64,000 nt of DNA from Pyxidicoccus xibeiensis (GTDB taxonomy: Bacteria > Myxococcota > Myxococcia > Myxococcales > Myxococcaceae): the NCBI RefSeq assembly GCF_024198175.1, contig NZ_JAJVKV010000002.1:868001-932000 (forward strand), given 5' to 3'. Positions 1 to 8,678 of this stretch are shown one piece after another (within the stretch, counting starts at the first letter, position 1; each line of letters starts with the position of its first letter). A model generated the notes under the pieces. That model was not told the DNA's origin and did no database searches. It was given only the letters and a program-made list of their open reading frames with translations. The position numbers and the translations under genes were made by a program.

Positions 1-591
1 ATCGCCGCGCGCGGCATCGACATCGACGGGCTGAGCCACGTCATCAACTACGACCTGCCCAACGTGCCCGAGCAGTACGTGCACCGCATCGGCCGCACCG
101 GCCGCGCGGGCGCCAGCGGCATCGCCGTGTCGTTCTGCGACGGCGAGGAGCGCGCGTACCTGCGCGACATCGAGCGCACCATCCGCCGCAGCGTGCCCGT
201 GGTGGAGGACCACCCGTACCGCGCGGGCAAGACGGGTCCCCGTCCCGCCGACTACACGGCGCCCGCCGAGCCGGACCGCGGCCCTCCGCCTTCGGGCCGG
301 GGTGGCGGCCGTGGCCGGCAGGCCCGGGGCTCGGGTGGTGGTGGCGGTGGTGGTGGGCATCCCTCGGGGCCGTCGCGGCGCCGTGGGAGCTCGGGAGGCG
401 GCAGGGGTGAAGGCCGCTTCGATGGTGGCGGGCGCTCCGGCCAGGGCGGTGGAGGCGGTGGCTCCGGCCGTAGCTCCCAGCCGTCGCGTGGGCCGGCGAT
501 GAGCCCCCGTCCGGCGGCCACCGGCACGCAGGCGAAGGGCGCAGACGCCCCGCCGCCGCCTCCGCGCCGTCCGTCGCCGAAGTGGTTCTAG
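1..591 (+). CDS. DEAD-box RNA helicase, C-terminal part (5' end outside window)
   Basis: The reading frame is open from the first base, so the start and the DEAD motif lie upstream of the window. What remains is the end of the second RecA-like domain: motif V ([16 protein letters not shown]) and motif VI ([12 protein letters not shown]), which bind RNA and the ATP gamma phosphate in superfamily 2 helicases. After about residue 75 the protein becomes a low-complexity tail of about 120 residues rich in Gly, Arg, Ser and Pro, ending in Pro-rich and Trp-Phe residues. RhlE-type helicases of high-GC bacteria often carry such RGG-like tails, which add unspecific RNA affinity. The role is probably RNA remodelling in the cytoplasm (ribosome assembly or decay). 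A strong terminator follows 30 bases after the stop. The exact paralogue cannot be named without the N-terminus. Confidence 0.9.
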   Translation: MAARGIDIDGLSHVINYDLPNVPEQYVHRIGRTGRAGASGIAVSFCDGEERAYLRDIERTIRRSVPVVEDHPYRAGKTGPRPADYTAPAEPDRGPPPSGRGGGRGRQARGSGGGGGGGGHPSGPSRRRGSSGGGRGEGRFDGGGRSGQGGGGGGSGRSSQPSRGPAMSPRPAATGTQAKGADAPPPPPRRPSPKWF

Positions 592-620
592 TCGTCACGG
601 CCCTCGGGGCCTGAAGTCGA

Positions 621-660
621 GACGGGCCCGGCGTGTCGCATGCCGGGCCCGTCGTCTTTT
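621..660 (+). terminator. intrinsic terminator of the helicase gene
   Basis: A perfect 12-bp GC-rich stem (GACGGGCCCGGC pairing with GCCGGGCCCGTC) with a 9-base loop is followed by GTCTTTT. It lies 30 bases downstream of the helicase stop codon. Confidence 0.85.
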
Positions 661-677
661 CAGCGCTGAAGGTCTCT

Positions 678-860
678 TCAGTTGTGCGTCGGGAAGGCCG
701 GGGGCTCGCCGGTGGCGCCGTTGCCGTCGGGCTGGGGCCCGGAGTGCTTCTCCTCGGTCGTGGCCCGGTCGGGCCCCTTGTGACGGATGGGCTCCTCCTC
801 GCCCGCGCCCTGCCGGGTCTCCGGAGTCTTCTCTGGCTGGTTCGGCTTTCGCGTGCTCAT
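678..860 (-). CDS. small hydrophilic hypothetical protein (60 aa)
   Basis: I do not recognise this protein. It is 60 residues long, lacks hydrophobic segments, and is rich in Pro, Glu, Gly, Thr and Lys, so it is probably disordered. The start is supported by GGAGG placed 5 bases before ATG on the minus strand. Longer upstream starts in the same frame read through unlikely composition. It stands alone, convergent with the helicase. Small charged proteins like this are common in myxobacterial genomes and have no assigned role. It may be a spurious call, but the ribosome binding site and coding-like composition argue for a real gene. Confidence 0.55.
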   Translation of the reverse strand: MSTRKPNQPEKTPETRQGAGEEEPIRHKGPDRATTEEKHSGPQPDGNGATGEPPAFPTHN

Positions 861-1017
861 CACCGCCTCCGTTCGTGAAAAGGTCTCCGACCAAGATGGG
901 GATGAGTCGGAGGCGTGACAGGGGACAGGCGGCCATCCGTTCACGGGAGGTCCTGCCTGCCTGGAGGGCAGGGGGCCGACTTCACAGGTTGCCCCGACTC
1001 CCATAGCGTGGCCCCAC

Positions 1018-1551
1018 ATGCCGACCGAGGTCATCGTCCAGTCCACGTTGTTCGAGTCCCTCGTCCGCTTCACCAGGCCCGACACGAAGCTCCGCGCCGC
1101 GTACCTCTCGGCGGGGTACGACGTGGACAAGCCCCGCGCGACCTATCCGGCCTCCGTGTACCTGGCCTGCCAGGACGCGGCGGTGCGCCACCTCTTCCCG
1201 GGGCGGGAGCGCAAGGAGGCGCTGAGGGAGCTGGGGCGGGAGATGGTGCGCGCCTACTTCGACACGCTGGTGGGCCGGGTGGTGGGCGTGGCGCTGAAGA
1301 TGGCCGGCCCCGAGCGTGCGATGAAGCGCGTGGGGCTCAGCTTCAGCTCGGTGGTGTCCCCGGTGGACATCCAGACCGAGTCCCTGGGGCCCGCCGACTG
1401 GCGCGTCCGCTTCCGCGGCTACCCCTTCCCGGCGGACGCCGCCGCGGGCACCTGCGAGGGAGCCCTGCGCCAGGCCGGCGCCACCGCGCCGCGCGTGGAG
1501 TTGGAGCGCTTCGAGCCGCCCAACGGCTTCGACCTGCGCATCCGCTGGTAG
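1018..1551 (+). CDS. DUF2378 family protein (Myxococcus paralogous family)
   Basis: The 177-residue protein matches my memory of the DUF2378/TIGR02265 family, which is expanded in Myxococcales and has no known function. Recognisable parts are the LRAAYLSAGYDVDKPRATYP stretch near residues 25-45, the middle helix around GREMVRAYFDTLVGRVVG, and the end of the type FRGYPFPAD...RFEPPNGFDLRIRW. No signal peptide, membrane segment or catalytic motif is visible, so it is probably cytosolic. It sits alone between a divergent small gene and the convergent permease-peptidase gene. The 157 bases upstream hold its promoter region, but no clear -35/-10 pair was found. Confidence 0.8.
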   Translation: MPTEVIVQSTLFESLVRFTRPDTKLRAAYLSAGYDVDKPRATYPASVYLACQDAAVRHLFPGRERKEALRELGREMVRAYFDTLVGRVVGVALKMAGPERAMKRVGLSFSSVVSPVDIQTESLGPADWRVRFRGYPFPADAAAGTCEGALRQAGATAPRVELERFEPPNGFDLRIRW

Positions 1552-1596
1552 CGCGGCGCCTCCCCGGCGGCTGTCCGCCAGGGAGGGCCGGTGCGC

Positions 1597-4500
1597 TCAC
1601 GGCGTGGAGGGCGTCCCCATCGCGAGGGGCTCGCCCTCGGTCGGCTGCGTCACGTTGTCGTCGGACGTGCGGTCGATGAGCTTGTTGAGCGGATCGACTC
1701 CCACCTGCGCCGGCTTCACGGGCACGGTGAAGGTGACCTCCGACTCGCCCTTGGCCACCTTGCGCTTCTCCAGGAAGACGGCCTCGCCCTTCTCGTCGAG
1801 CGCGCCGACGTCCATCCAGTCGCTGAACTCCAGCTCCTGCTGCGCGCCCTTGTCGTCGCTGCGGAACTTCTTCGCCATCACCTTGAGCGTGACGTCCCAC
1901 GTGCCCTGGGCGTTCTTCCGCACCGTCGCGGACACGGCCCGGTTGTCGTAGAGGGTGATCGTCTCGAAGAGGTCCTCGAGGAGGTACTGGTACTCCGGGG
2001 GCGTCTCCTCGCGCAGGAAGCCGATGAGCTCCGCGGAGCCGGTGTAGGGCGGGCCCCGGAAGCGCACCTTCTCCACGTAGCGGCGCAGCGCGCGGTTCAC
2101 CCGCTCCTCGCCGATGAAGTCCTGGAGCGCGTACATGGCCAGGCTGCCCTTCTGGTAATAGATGTACTGCTGGTTCTCGACGCGTGACAGCGTGGCTTCC
2201 TTCTTCCGCTCGACGGCGCGGCCCGCGAGGTAGCGGTCCAGCTCGAACCGGAGGAAGCGCTTCATCTTGTTCGGCCCGTAGCGGTGCTTCATCACCATCA
2301 GCGCCGCGTACTGGGACATCGTCTCGGACGTCATGGCCGCGCCCTGCGCCCGGCCGCCGACCACCTGGTGCGCCCACCACTGGTGGGCAATCTCGTGGGC
2401 GGTGACGTAGTACGGGAAGTCCACGTCGTCCGGGTGGTCCTGCCGCACCTGGGCGATGAAGCCGAGCGCCTCCGAGTAGGGGATGGTGTTGGGGAAGGAC
2501 TGGGCGAACGTCGCGTAGCGGGGGAACTCGAGGATGCGGGCCTGGCGGTGCTGGTAGGGGCCGAAGTTCGTGCTGCAGTACTCCAGCGCGTCCTTCATGC
2601 CGGCCATCATCCGGTCCAGCGCGAAGGTGTGCGTGGGGTGGTGGTAGATCTCCAGCTTCACGTCTCGCCACGTGTCGCGCATCACCGTGTAGCGCGCGGA
2701 CAGGACGGAGAAGAAGTTGAGGATGGGCTGGTCCATCTTGTAGCGGAAGTAGCGCCGGCCGTTCTCGGTCCACTCCTTCTCCAGATATCCCGGCGCCACC
2801 GCGAGCTGGTCCGGCGACGTGCTCACCGTGGCCTGGAAGCTGATGAAGTCCGAGTCCTGGCGGATGTAGTTCACCTGCATCGCCTTGGGGTCATCGCGGT
2901 CCGGATACAGGTGCTCCTTCGGCGCGAGCCCGTACTCCTTGCGGTCACTGTCCTGCTGCAGCTCCGCGTCGTACTGGTAGCCGAGCCTGGGCAGGTTGTC
3001 GTTGTTGAAGAACGTGCCGTTGTAGGCGACCGCCTGGCTCGGGCCGCCGTGCTTGAAGCCCCGGGGGCCGAGCTCCAGGTCGAACACGAGGTCGGCCTCG
3101 GCGCCCGGGGCCAGGGGCGAGGGCAGCTCGAAGACGTAGGTGCCCAGCTCCTTGTCATGCTGCGCGGGTTGCTCCACGCCGGCCACGGACAGCTTGCGCA
3201 CCCGCACGTCGGTGTTCATGGAGAGGAGCACCTTCGCGATGGGCTCCTCGAGCTTGTTGCGGAGGCGGTAGGTGCCTCGCGCCTCGGCGCGCTGCTCCTC
3301 GGGGAAGATGTCGAAGGCGACGTCCGCCGCGATGATGCGCGGCATGGGCAGGTCGGCGTAGGACTTGTACTCCTTCTCGTAGCGCGCGGTGGCCCGCTCG
3401 AGGTCCTTCGCGGTGACGTACGGGTTGAGGACGTGGGTGTTGTAGTAGATGAAGGTGCCCGCCCCGAGGAACAGCAGGAGCGACACCGCGGTGGCCAGCG
3501 TCCACGCGGTGGAGCGCCGGGCCCGTGCCGCCGCCAGTCGCTCGCGCCACCGCGTCTCCCGCCCGCGCACGGTGAGCAGGTAGCCCGCGGCGACGAGGAT
3601 GCCCGCCAGCCCATACCAGTACAGCCGGTGCCAGAGGATGACGGCGGGGAAGTTTCCATAGCCGTTCATGTCCGAGTACGGCGCCGCGGGCTCGGCGGCG
3701 TAGCGCAGGAGGTTGTCCTCCACGCCGAGGAAGCCGAGCGCGGCCTGGGAGACGAAGTAGAGCACCATCACCAGGTAGGCCAGGTACTTCTGGTGGATGA
3801 GCACCTGGGCGAAGAAGGCCAGCACGGCCAGCAGCACGTCGCGCAGGAAGCCCATGAGGATGAGCTGGGTGAAGTAGAGCGGCCAGTCGATGTCGAAGAA
3901 GCCCCGGCCCAGCTGCGACGTCAGCACGGCGAGCGCCACCACGACCTTGAGCGACAGGGCAACCATCAGCAAAGCGCCGAGCTTCGAGGCGTAGCCCACC
4001 CAGGTGGGGGCGCGCGTCGCGTCGATGATTTCTCCCAGCCCCGCGTCGCGCTCCTTCCACACCAGCTCGCCCGCGTAGAAGGTGAGGGTGATGAGCACGA
4101 AGGGGCGGAACATGCCCGTGGCCACCTCGAGCACCTGCCACGTCACCGGGTAGGTGGGGGTGCCGAAGAGGGTCTTCATGACGAGCGTGCCGAGGATGAC
4201 GAAGACGAGCCCCGCCACGACGAAGCACCAGTACACCGGCGAGCGGAGGACGTCGCGGAAGGCCAGCCAGCCAGCGTCGAGGGCGGTGCGCAGCCAGCTG
4301 CCCGTGGTGGGGGCCGCCGCCACGGTGGGGATGGCGACGGGGGCGCTGGAGGACTCCTCGTGCTCCGCGCTCCGGCCGCCGCGGTGCTCCTCCACGGCCG
4401 GGCGGAAGCGGGCCACGGTGAGGGCGAGCAGGGCGGCGCCCACGGCGAGCCACAGCGCGCGGTTGGCCAGCATGACGCCGGAGAGGGGCACCAGGTCCCG

Positions 4501-5205
4501 GTTGCGCTCGGCCGGCGTCCAGTAGCGCGTCACGTGGTCGAACGTCATGGAGCCGAACGGGTCCAGGATGGCCGCCAGCACGCGGTGCTGCACGTCGGTG
4601 ATGACCATGCCGAGCAGCAGGTAGCCCAGCACCAGCACCACCATGCCCACGTAGACGGGGGCCATGCGCCGGGTGAGCGCGGCCAGCGCGAAGAACACCG
4701 CGCCGACGGCGAACAGCGAGGGCCACACGCCGATGACGTAGGGCCACAGGTACGCCGCCGTCTGGTGCGTGGTGAGCTGGGACGCGTCCACCACCCACAC
4801 CACGCCCACGCCCAGCAGCATGCCCGGGAGGATGGCGAGCATCAGCAGCGAGCTGAAGAGGAACGCTCCGGCGAAGCGGCCGAGGAGGTACGGCGCCTTC
4901 TTCACCTTCTTGGTGAAGATGAGCATCCACGTGCCGTGGTTGAAGTCCTGGCTGGCGGCCTGGCCGAAGACGGCGGCGACCATCAGCAGGCCGAAGAGGG
5001 AGATGATGAAGATGAAGTTGAAGAGCAGGTAGGGGCTGTTGGCGAGGACGCGGTCGGCGCCCGAGCCCACGGAGAAGCTCTTGAAGACACCTCCCGCGCC
5101 GAGCATCAGGATGAGGCCGGCGCCGGCCAGCACGGCGGCGTAGACCCAGGTGGAGATCATCTTCACCCGGCGCCACAGCTCGAAGGTGATGAGCGCGCTG
5201 AACAT
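1597..5205 (-). CDS. ABC transporter permease fused to M1 family aminopeptidase
   Basis: A 1202-residue membrane protein in two parts. The N-terminal 600 or so residues contain two blocks of transmembrane helices typical of ABC-2 permeases, each starting with a segment of the type FELWRR/WLAFRDVLRSPVYW, separated by a loop rich in Glu and Ser. After a last membrane helix near residue 565-590, a periplasmic part carries an M1 (gluzincin) peptidase domain with the zinc motif HEIAHQWWAHQ at about residue 935 and a candidate third ligand Glu in TSETMSQYAAL about 20 residues later. The start ATG (5205) was chosen because it begins at FSALITFELWRR and lies 11 bases after the upstream ATPase gene. 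Such fusions occur in Bacteroidetes and Myxococcales. Substrate unknown; export coupled to peptide trimming is an inference. Confidence 0.85.
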   Translation of the reverse strand: MFSALITFELWRRVKMISTWVYAAVLAGAGLILMLGAGGVFKSFSVGSGADRVLANSPYLLFNFIFIISLFGLLMVAAVFGQAASQDFNHGTWMLIFTKKVKKAPYLLGRFAGAFLFSSLLMLAILPGMLLGVGVVWVVDASQLTTHQTAAYLWPYVIGVWPSLFAVGAVFFALAALTRRMAPVYVGMVVLVLGYLLLGMVITDVQHRVLAAILDPFGSMTFDHVTRYWTPAERNRDLVPLSGVMLANRALWLAVGAALLALTVARFRPAVEEHRGGRSAEHEESSSAPVAIPTVAAAPTTGSWLRTALDAGWLAFRDVLRSPVYWCFVVAGLVFVILGTLVMKTLFGTPTYPVTWQVLEVATGMFRPFVLITLTFYAGELVWKERDAGLGEIIDATRAPTWVGYASKLGALLMVALSLKVVVALAVLTSQLGRGFFDIDWPLYFTQLILMGFLRDVLLAVLAFFAQVLIHQKYLAYLVMVLYFVSQAALGFLGVEDNLLRYAAEPAAPYSDMNGYGNFPAVILWHRLYWYGLAGILVAAGYLLTVRGRETRWRERLAAARARRSTAWTLATAVSLLLFLGAGTFIYYNTHVLNPYVTAKDLERATARYEKEYKSYADLPMPRIIAADVAFDIFPEEQRAEARGTYRLRNKLEEPIAKVLLSMNTDVRVRKLSVAGVEQPAQHDKELGTYVFELPSPLAPGAEADLVFDLELGPRGFKHGGPSQAVAYNGTFFNNDNLPRLGYQYDAELQQDSDRKEYGLAPKEHLYPDRDDPKAMQVNYIRQDSDFISFQATVSTSPDQLAVAPGYLEKEWTENGRRYFRYKMDQPILNFFSVLSARYTVMRDTWRDVKLEIYHHPTHTFALDRMMAGMKDALEYCSTNFGPYQHRQARILEFPRYATFAQSFPNTIPYSEALGFIAQVRQDHPDDVDFPYYVTAHEIAHQWWAHQVVGGRAQGAAMTSETMSQYAALMVMKHRYGPNKMKRFLRFELDRYLAGRAVERKKEATLSRVENQQYIYYQKGSLAMYALQDFIGEERVNRALRRYVEKVRFRGPPYTGSAELIGFLREETPPEYQYLLEDLFETITLYDNRAVSATVRKNAQGTWDVTLKVMAKKFRSDDKGAQQELEFSDWMDVGALDEKGEAVFLEKRKVAKGESEVTFTVPVKPAQVGVDPLNKLIDRTSDDNVTQPTEGEPLAMGTPSTP

Positions 5206-5216
5206 GGAGAGTCCTC

Positions 5217-6110
5217 TCACGCCTGCTTCCGGGCCTGGGGCTGTGCCTGGGCCAGGGCGTGGAAGTAGACGTCCTCCAGGTCGGGGCTCGCGGGCTCGAA
5301 GCCGGGGGGCGGGCTCTCCGAGTGCACGTGGACGAGCCGCTGGCCGGCCACGCGGCGCACGGCGATGACCTGGAGCTCCTTGGAGAGGGCGTCCAGCTCC
5401 TCGGGCTGGTTGACGAAGCGCTTCCACACGCGGTTGCCGAGCGCGTCCACGAGCTTGAGCGGGTGACCGCTGGCCACGACGGTGCCGTGGGCGAGCACGG
5501 CCATGTTCTGGCAGAGGTCGGCGACGTCCGAGACGATGTGGGTGGAGAGCAGGACGACGACGTCGGTGCTGATCTCCGCGAGGAGGTTGTGGAAGCGGAA
5601 GCGCTCGGCGGGGTCGAGGCCGGCGGTGGGCTCGTCGACGATGAGGAGCTTGGGGTTGCCGAGCAGGGCCTGGGCGATGCCGAAGCGCTGCTTCATGCCG
5701 CCGGAGAAGCCTCCGAGCCGGCGGTCGCGGTGGTCCCAGAGGTTGGTCTTCTGGAGCAGCGCCTTCACGGCGTCATGGCGCGGCCGGCGCTGGGCCAGGC
5801 CCTTGAGCTGGGCGAGGTGGTCGAGCATGTCCCAGGCCGACACCTTGGGGTACACGCCGAAGTCCTGGGGCAGGTAGCCGAGCACCTCGCGCAGGCGGTC
5901 CTTGTCGCGGCGGATGTCGATGCCGTCGAAGGTCATGGTGCCCGAGTCGACGTCCTGCAGCGTGGCGATGCTGCGCATGAGGGTGGACTTGCCGGCGCCA
6001 TTGGGGCCCAGCAGGCCGAACATGCCCCGGGGGATGGTGAGGGAGACGCCCTGCAGCGCGCGGGTGCCGTTGGGATAGGTCTTCGTGACGCCTTCGAGTC
6101 GGAGCTCCAT
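5217..6110 (-). CDS. ABC transporter ATP-binding protein
   Basis: The 297-residue ATPase has all the nucleotide-binding motifs: Walker A GPNGAGKST (near residue 35), signature FSGGMKQR, Walker B LLIVDEPTAGLDP, and the H-loop in STHIVSD. It is the cytoplasmic motor of an ABC-2 type system and lies 11 bases upstream of the permease-M1 peptidase gene, so both are almost certainly cotranscribed and form one transporter. The C-terminal 80 residues after the ATPase core (VWKRFVNQPEELDAL onward) resemble the regulatory extension seen in CcmA/NatA-like ATPases. The upstream neighbour is divergent, leaving 68 bases for two promoters. Confidence 0.92.
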   Translation of the reverse strand: MELRLEGVTKTYPNGTRALQGVSLTIPRGMFGLLGPNGAGKSTLMRSIATLQDVDSGTMTFDGIDIRRDKDRLREVLGYLPQDFGVYPKVSAWDMLDHLAQLKGLAQRRPRHDAVKALLQKTNLWDHRDRRLGGFSGGMKQRFGIAQALLGNPKLLIVDEPTAGLDPAERFRFHNLLAEISTDVVVLLSTHIVSDVADLCQNMAVLAHGTVVASGHPLKLVDALGNRVWKRFVNQPEELDALSKELQVIAVRRVAGQRLVHVHSESPPPGFEPASPDLEDVYFHALAQAQPQARKQA

Positions 6111-6178
6111 GGTGGGGAGAAGCTAGCCGAACTTCCGGGGCGGGTGCGCGGGGCACGTGCGGCCGGTAGCATGGGGGC

Positions 6179-7420
6179 ATGTCCTCACCGTTCCGGAGCA
6201 CCGCCGTGGCGCTGGCCGTCGTTCTCAGCGCCTGTGGCGAGGGTGAGCCGGTGATGCTGGAGGCGGTGGCGGCCGACTGCGCGAGCGAGGCGCCGCAGCA
6301 CCTGGACCGGCTGCCCTCGGGCAGCATGGTGCTGAACGCGTACTTCCTCCAGGAGGAGGCGACGCGCGACGTGCGGCGGGGCCTGCCGGAGTCGGCGGTG
6401 GTGGAGGAGGTGCTGGCGAAGGCGGCGGCGCTGGGCGTGCGCGCGGTGCGCACGAACGGGCACAACGACGCGGTGGACAAGGTGGGCGACAGCGCCATCC
6501 AGGTGGGGCCGCTGCAGTACGACGAGGTGGCGTTCCAAGGGTTGGACCGGGTGCTCGCGCGGGCGCGGGTGCACGGGGTGCGGCTGGTGCTCACGCTGGG
6601 GAACTACTGGGACGCGTACGGCGGTGCGCGACAGTACGTGGCCTGGGCGGGGCTGCCCGGGCCGGTGGAGGGGGACCCGCGGTTCTTCACGGAGCCGGCG
6701 GTGGTGGCGCACTACAAGGCGCACGTGGCGCGGGTGCTGAATCGGGTGAACACGGTGGACGGCATCCGCTACGGGGACCATCCGGCGGTGCTGGCGTGGG
6801 AGCTGCTGAACGAGCCGCGAGGGTGGGGGCTGGACAGGGAAGGGGCGCGGCTGCGGGCGTGGGTGGATGACGTGGCGCGGGAGGTGAAGGCGCAGGCGCC
6901 GGGTCACCTGGTGGGCACGGGGGAGGAGGGCTTCGAGCCGTCGCCGGAGGGCTACGACGCGACGTTCTGGGCGGCGGTGGGGACGCCGATGTTGCGGACG
7001 CCGGGCTCGAGCTTCACGCGGAACACGGCGTCGCCGTTCATCGACTTCGCGTCGGTGCACTTCTATCCGGAGGCGTGGGGACTGGATGGTCCGGGGACGG
7101 CGATGGCAGGGGCGCGGTGGATTGTCGAGCACGCGGCGATTGCGCGCAGCCTGGGCAAGCCGCTGTTCGTAGGGGAGCTGGGACTGCGGAACGAGGGGAG
7201 CCTGGATTTGTCCCAGCGCCGCGCGCTGTACCGTGGCTGGCTGGAGTGTTTGCGCAAGCAGGGCGTGGGTGGCGGGGCGCTGTGGATGTTCGCGAATGAC
7301 TCACGGCCGGACGCGTGGGACGCGCACACGTTCTACTTCCGTGATGGCACGGTGCCGGAGGACCCGGTGAACCGGTATGCGGATTTGATCATCGAGGCGG
7401 CGGGGGCGGTGCGGCCTTGA
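6179..7420 (+). CDS. GH5-like (mannanase-type) glycoside hydrolase lipoprotein
   Basis: 413 residues with a lipoprotein signal ending at VLSAC (lipid-bearing Cys19), so the enzyme is probably anchored in the outer membrane or periplasm. The fold and motifs fit glycoside hydrolase family 5 in the sense of beta-mannanases: the acid/base Glu in LLNEPRGW (Glu212), the FASVHFYPEAW block near 290-300 and the nucleophile in FVGELGL (Glu333). These two glutamates are the retaining catalytic pair of clan GH-A. Likely reaction: hydrolysis of beta-1,4-mannan or a related glycan. It stands alone, divergent from the ABC operon. The exact subfamily and substrate are uncertain; the catalytic pair is intact. 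Confidence 0.8.
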   Translation: MSSPFRSTAVALAVVLSACGEGEPVMLEAVAADCASEAPQHLDRLPSGSMVLNAYFLQEEATRDVRRGLPESAVVEEVLAKAAALGVRAVRTNGHNDAVDKVGDSAIQVGPLQYDEVAFQGLDRVLARARVHGVRLVLTLGNYWDAYGGARQYVAWAGLPGPVEGDPRFFTEPAVVAHYKAHVARVLNRVNTVDGIRYGDHPAVLAWELLNEPRGWGLDREGARLRAWVDDVAREVKAQAPGHLVGTGEEGFEPSPEGYDATFWAAVGTPMLRTPGSSFTRNTASPFIDFASVHFYPEAWGLDGPGTAMAGARWIVEHAAIARSLGKPLFVGELGLRNEGSLDLSQRRALYRGWLECLRKQGVGGGALWMFANDSRPDAWDAHTFYFRDGTVPEDPVNRYADLIIEAAGAVRP

Positions 7421-7429
7421 GTTCGAGTC

Positions 7430-8317
7430 TCAGGAGCACTGGAGAATCAGCCAGGCCCGCTCGAAGCGGCGCGCAAGCAGGTCTTCGTCTCGGATGAGCA
7501 GGTAGATCGTGCCATAGCTGCCCCAGACGAAGCCCATGGCCTCGTCCGTGCCCACCTGCCAGAGCAGGTTCCACCCCTTGGCTCCGGGCCGAAGACGTTC
7601 CGCCTCTGGAGTCGATTCCGAGGCGTAGGCGTCGAGCCCATTCGACGCGAGCTGCGCATCGATACGCCCATCTTCCTGCCACCAGTTGGGATGGCCGCGA
7701 AGCTGATCAGCCCCCCGGTCCGCCGTGTCGGTTCCCATCAACTGGCGACGGAGTTCGATGATGTCCTCGCCTTGCTCTTCGCTCCAGAAGTCCGGGTCCA
7801 CGGGGGCGTTGATGTCGGACCAACCTGGCAGGGAAAGGCCCACGGTCGGATGAAGCTGGCGAATCGGGAGGACCGGCCGCTCGGCCTGCATCAGTTCTTC
7901 GGGTGGAGAGAGCGGGACGAGCTCGGCTCCCGGTGGGACGTAGATGAGCTTGCAGAATGTCCGGTGAGGAGGTTCGGTACCCCAGGGTTGGTTCTCCACG
8001 TCATAGAAGAAAGCCAGAAGCCCTTCCGTGGGGAGCTCGGGCAACATCGCTCCTCGGCAGCCGGCCAGTTCCGCGAAGTCGAGCTGCCCGAGGAAGTGGA
8101 GTGGGCCTTCCGGTGAGCGTGGCCACGGTGTTCCGGGTGGCAGGAAGGGCAGGCCACCGTAACGGCAGCCTCGCGGGCCCTGGGGGCCTTCGACTTTGTC
8201 GAAGTAGATGCAGGGAACCAGCGAACGCTCCAGAACGGCCCGGTGTGGCGCAAGGGATGCCGGCAGGCTCAGCGGTTGGCTTGGTGGGGGACGTGGAGGA
8301 AGAGGCTGAAGGCTCAT
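7430..8317 (-). CDS. YwqG-like DUF1963 protein, possible accessory immunity protein
   Basis: The 295-residue protein resembles DUF1963 (YwqG): an N-terminal YFDKVEGPQ strand, the GGLPFLPPGTPWPR segment (residues ~55-68), the LHFLGQLDFAEL core, a GLLAFFYDVE strand, and a late GWNLLWQVGTDEAMGFVWG repeat of the same strand pattern. It has no signal peptide, so it is cytosolic. It starts 4 bases after the DUF2019 gene and is the third gene of the toxin cassette. DUF1963 proteins often sit beside toxins and other immunity-like genes, so I infer a protective or accessory role. The family function is not established; the other possibility is an unrelated housekeeping protein that shares the transcript. 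Confidence 0.75.
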   Translation of the reverse strand: MSLQPLPPRPPPSQPLSLPASLAPHRAVLERSLVPCIYFDKVEGPQGPRGCRYGGLPFLPPGTPWPRSPEGPLHFLGQLDFAELAGCRGAMLPELPTEGLLAFFYDVENQPWGTEPPHRTFCKLIYVPPGAELVPLSPPEELMQAERPVLPIRQLHPTVGLSLPGWSDINAPVDPDFWSEEQGEDIIELRRQLMGTDTADRGADQLRGHPNWWQEDGRIDAQLASNGLDAYASESTPEAERLRPGAKGWNLLWQVGTDEAMGFVWGSYGTIYLLIRDEDLLARRFERAWLILQCS

Positions 8318-8321
8318 GGCG

Positions 8322-8678
8322 TTACTCTGGGTCTAAAGCCCAGGTCCCTTCTTCCCATCGCTTTAGCGCTTGCTGCGCTTCGAACGCGACCAGCCCCTGT
8401 CCCAACGCCGCTTCTTCCAGCACTGTTCTGGCCTCGGCAGTTCGGTGCCTTAGCAAGAACGCCGCAGCAGTCGTCCGCACATCTGGATTCGGATGCTTTA
8501 GGAGGACAGCAAGAGCATCCCTGCCGGTGTCGCCTCGTGACCGGAGTTCCTTGAACGCCGCGATATATCGGTCTCCATACGTATCTTCGAGTCCAGCTTC
8601 GCCTCGAGAAATGGCGTTGGTTTGAGCCGTTACGTTCTCAGCAAACTCTCGGACAAGATCTTCCAATGTCATCGCCAT
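8322..8678 (-). CDS. DUF2019 HEAT-like protein, candidate immunity protein (SitI role)
   Basis: 118 residues, all helical, with a DUF2019-like pattern: an N-terminal LEDLVREFAENVTAQ helix, then HPNPDVRTTAAAFLLRH, which reads as a HEAT-type repeat, and a final helix ending in ALKRWEEG. No signal peptide. The start overlaps the end of the toxin-like gene by 10 bases, the arrangement expected for a toxin-immunity pair. Its base composition is lower than the neighbourhood (one 60-base row, 8581-8640, counts 52 % G+C), like the toxin tip. I infer that it neutralises the nuclease-like C-terminus of the upstream protein; this needs a direct test. Confidence 0.75.
   Translation of the reverse strand: MAMTLEDLVREFAENVTAQTNAISRGEAGLEDTYGDRYIAAFKELRSRGDTGRDALAVLLKHPNPDVRTTAAAFLLRHRTAEARTVLEEAALGQGLVAFEAQQALKRWEEGTWALDPE

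Noticed and set aside
2284..5268. Long plus-strand frame opposite the permease-peptidase gene
   Set aside because: Its composition (His/Arg/Glu/Val-rich, no family) is that of an antisense shadow of a high-GC gene.
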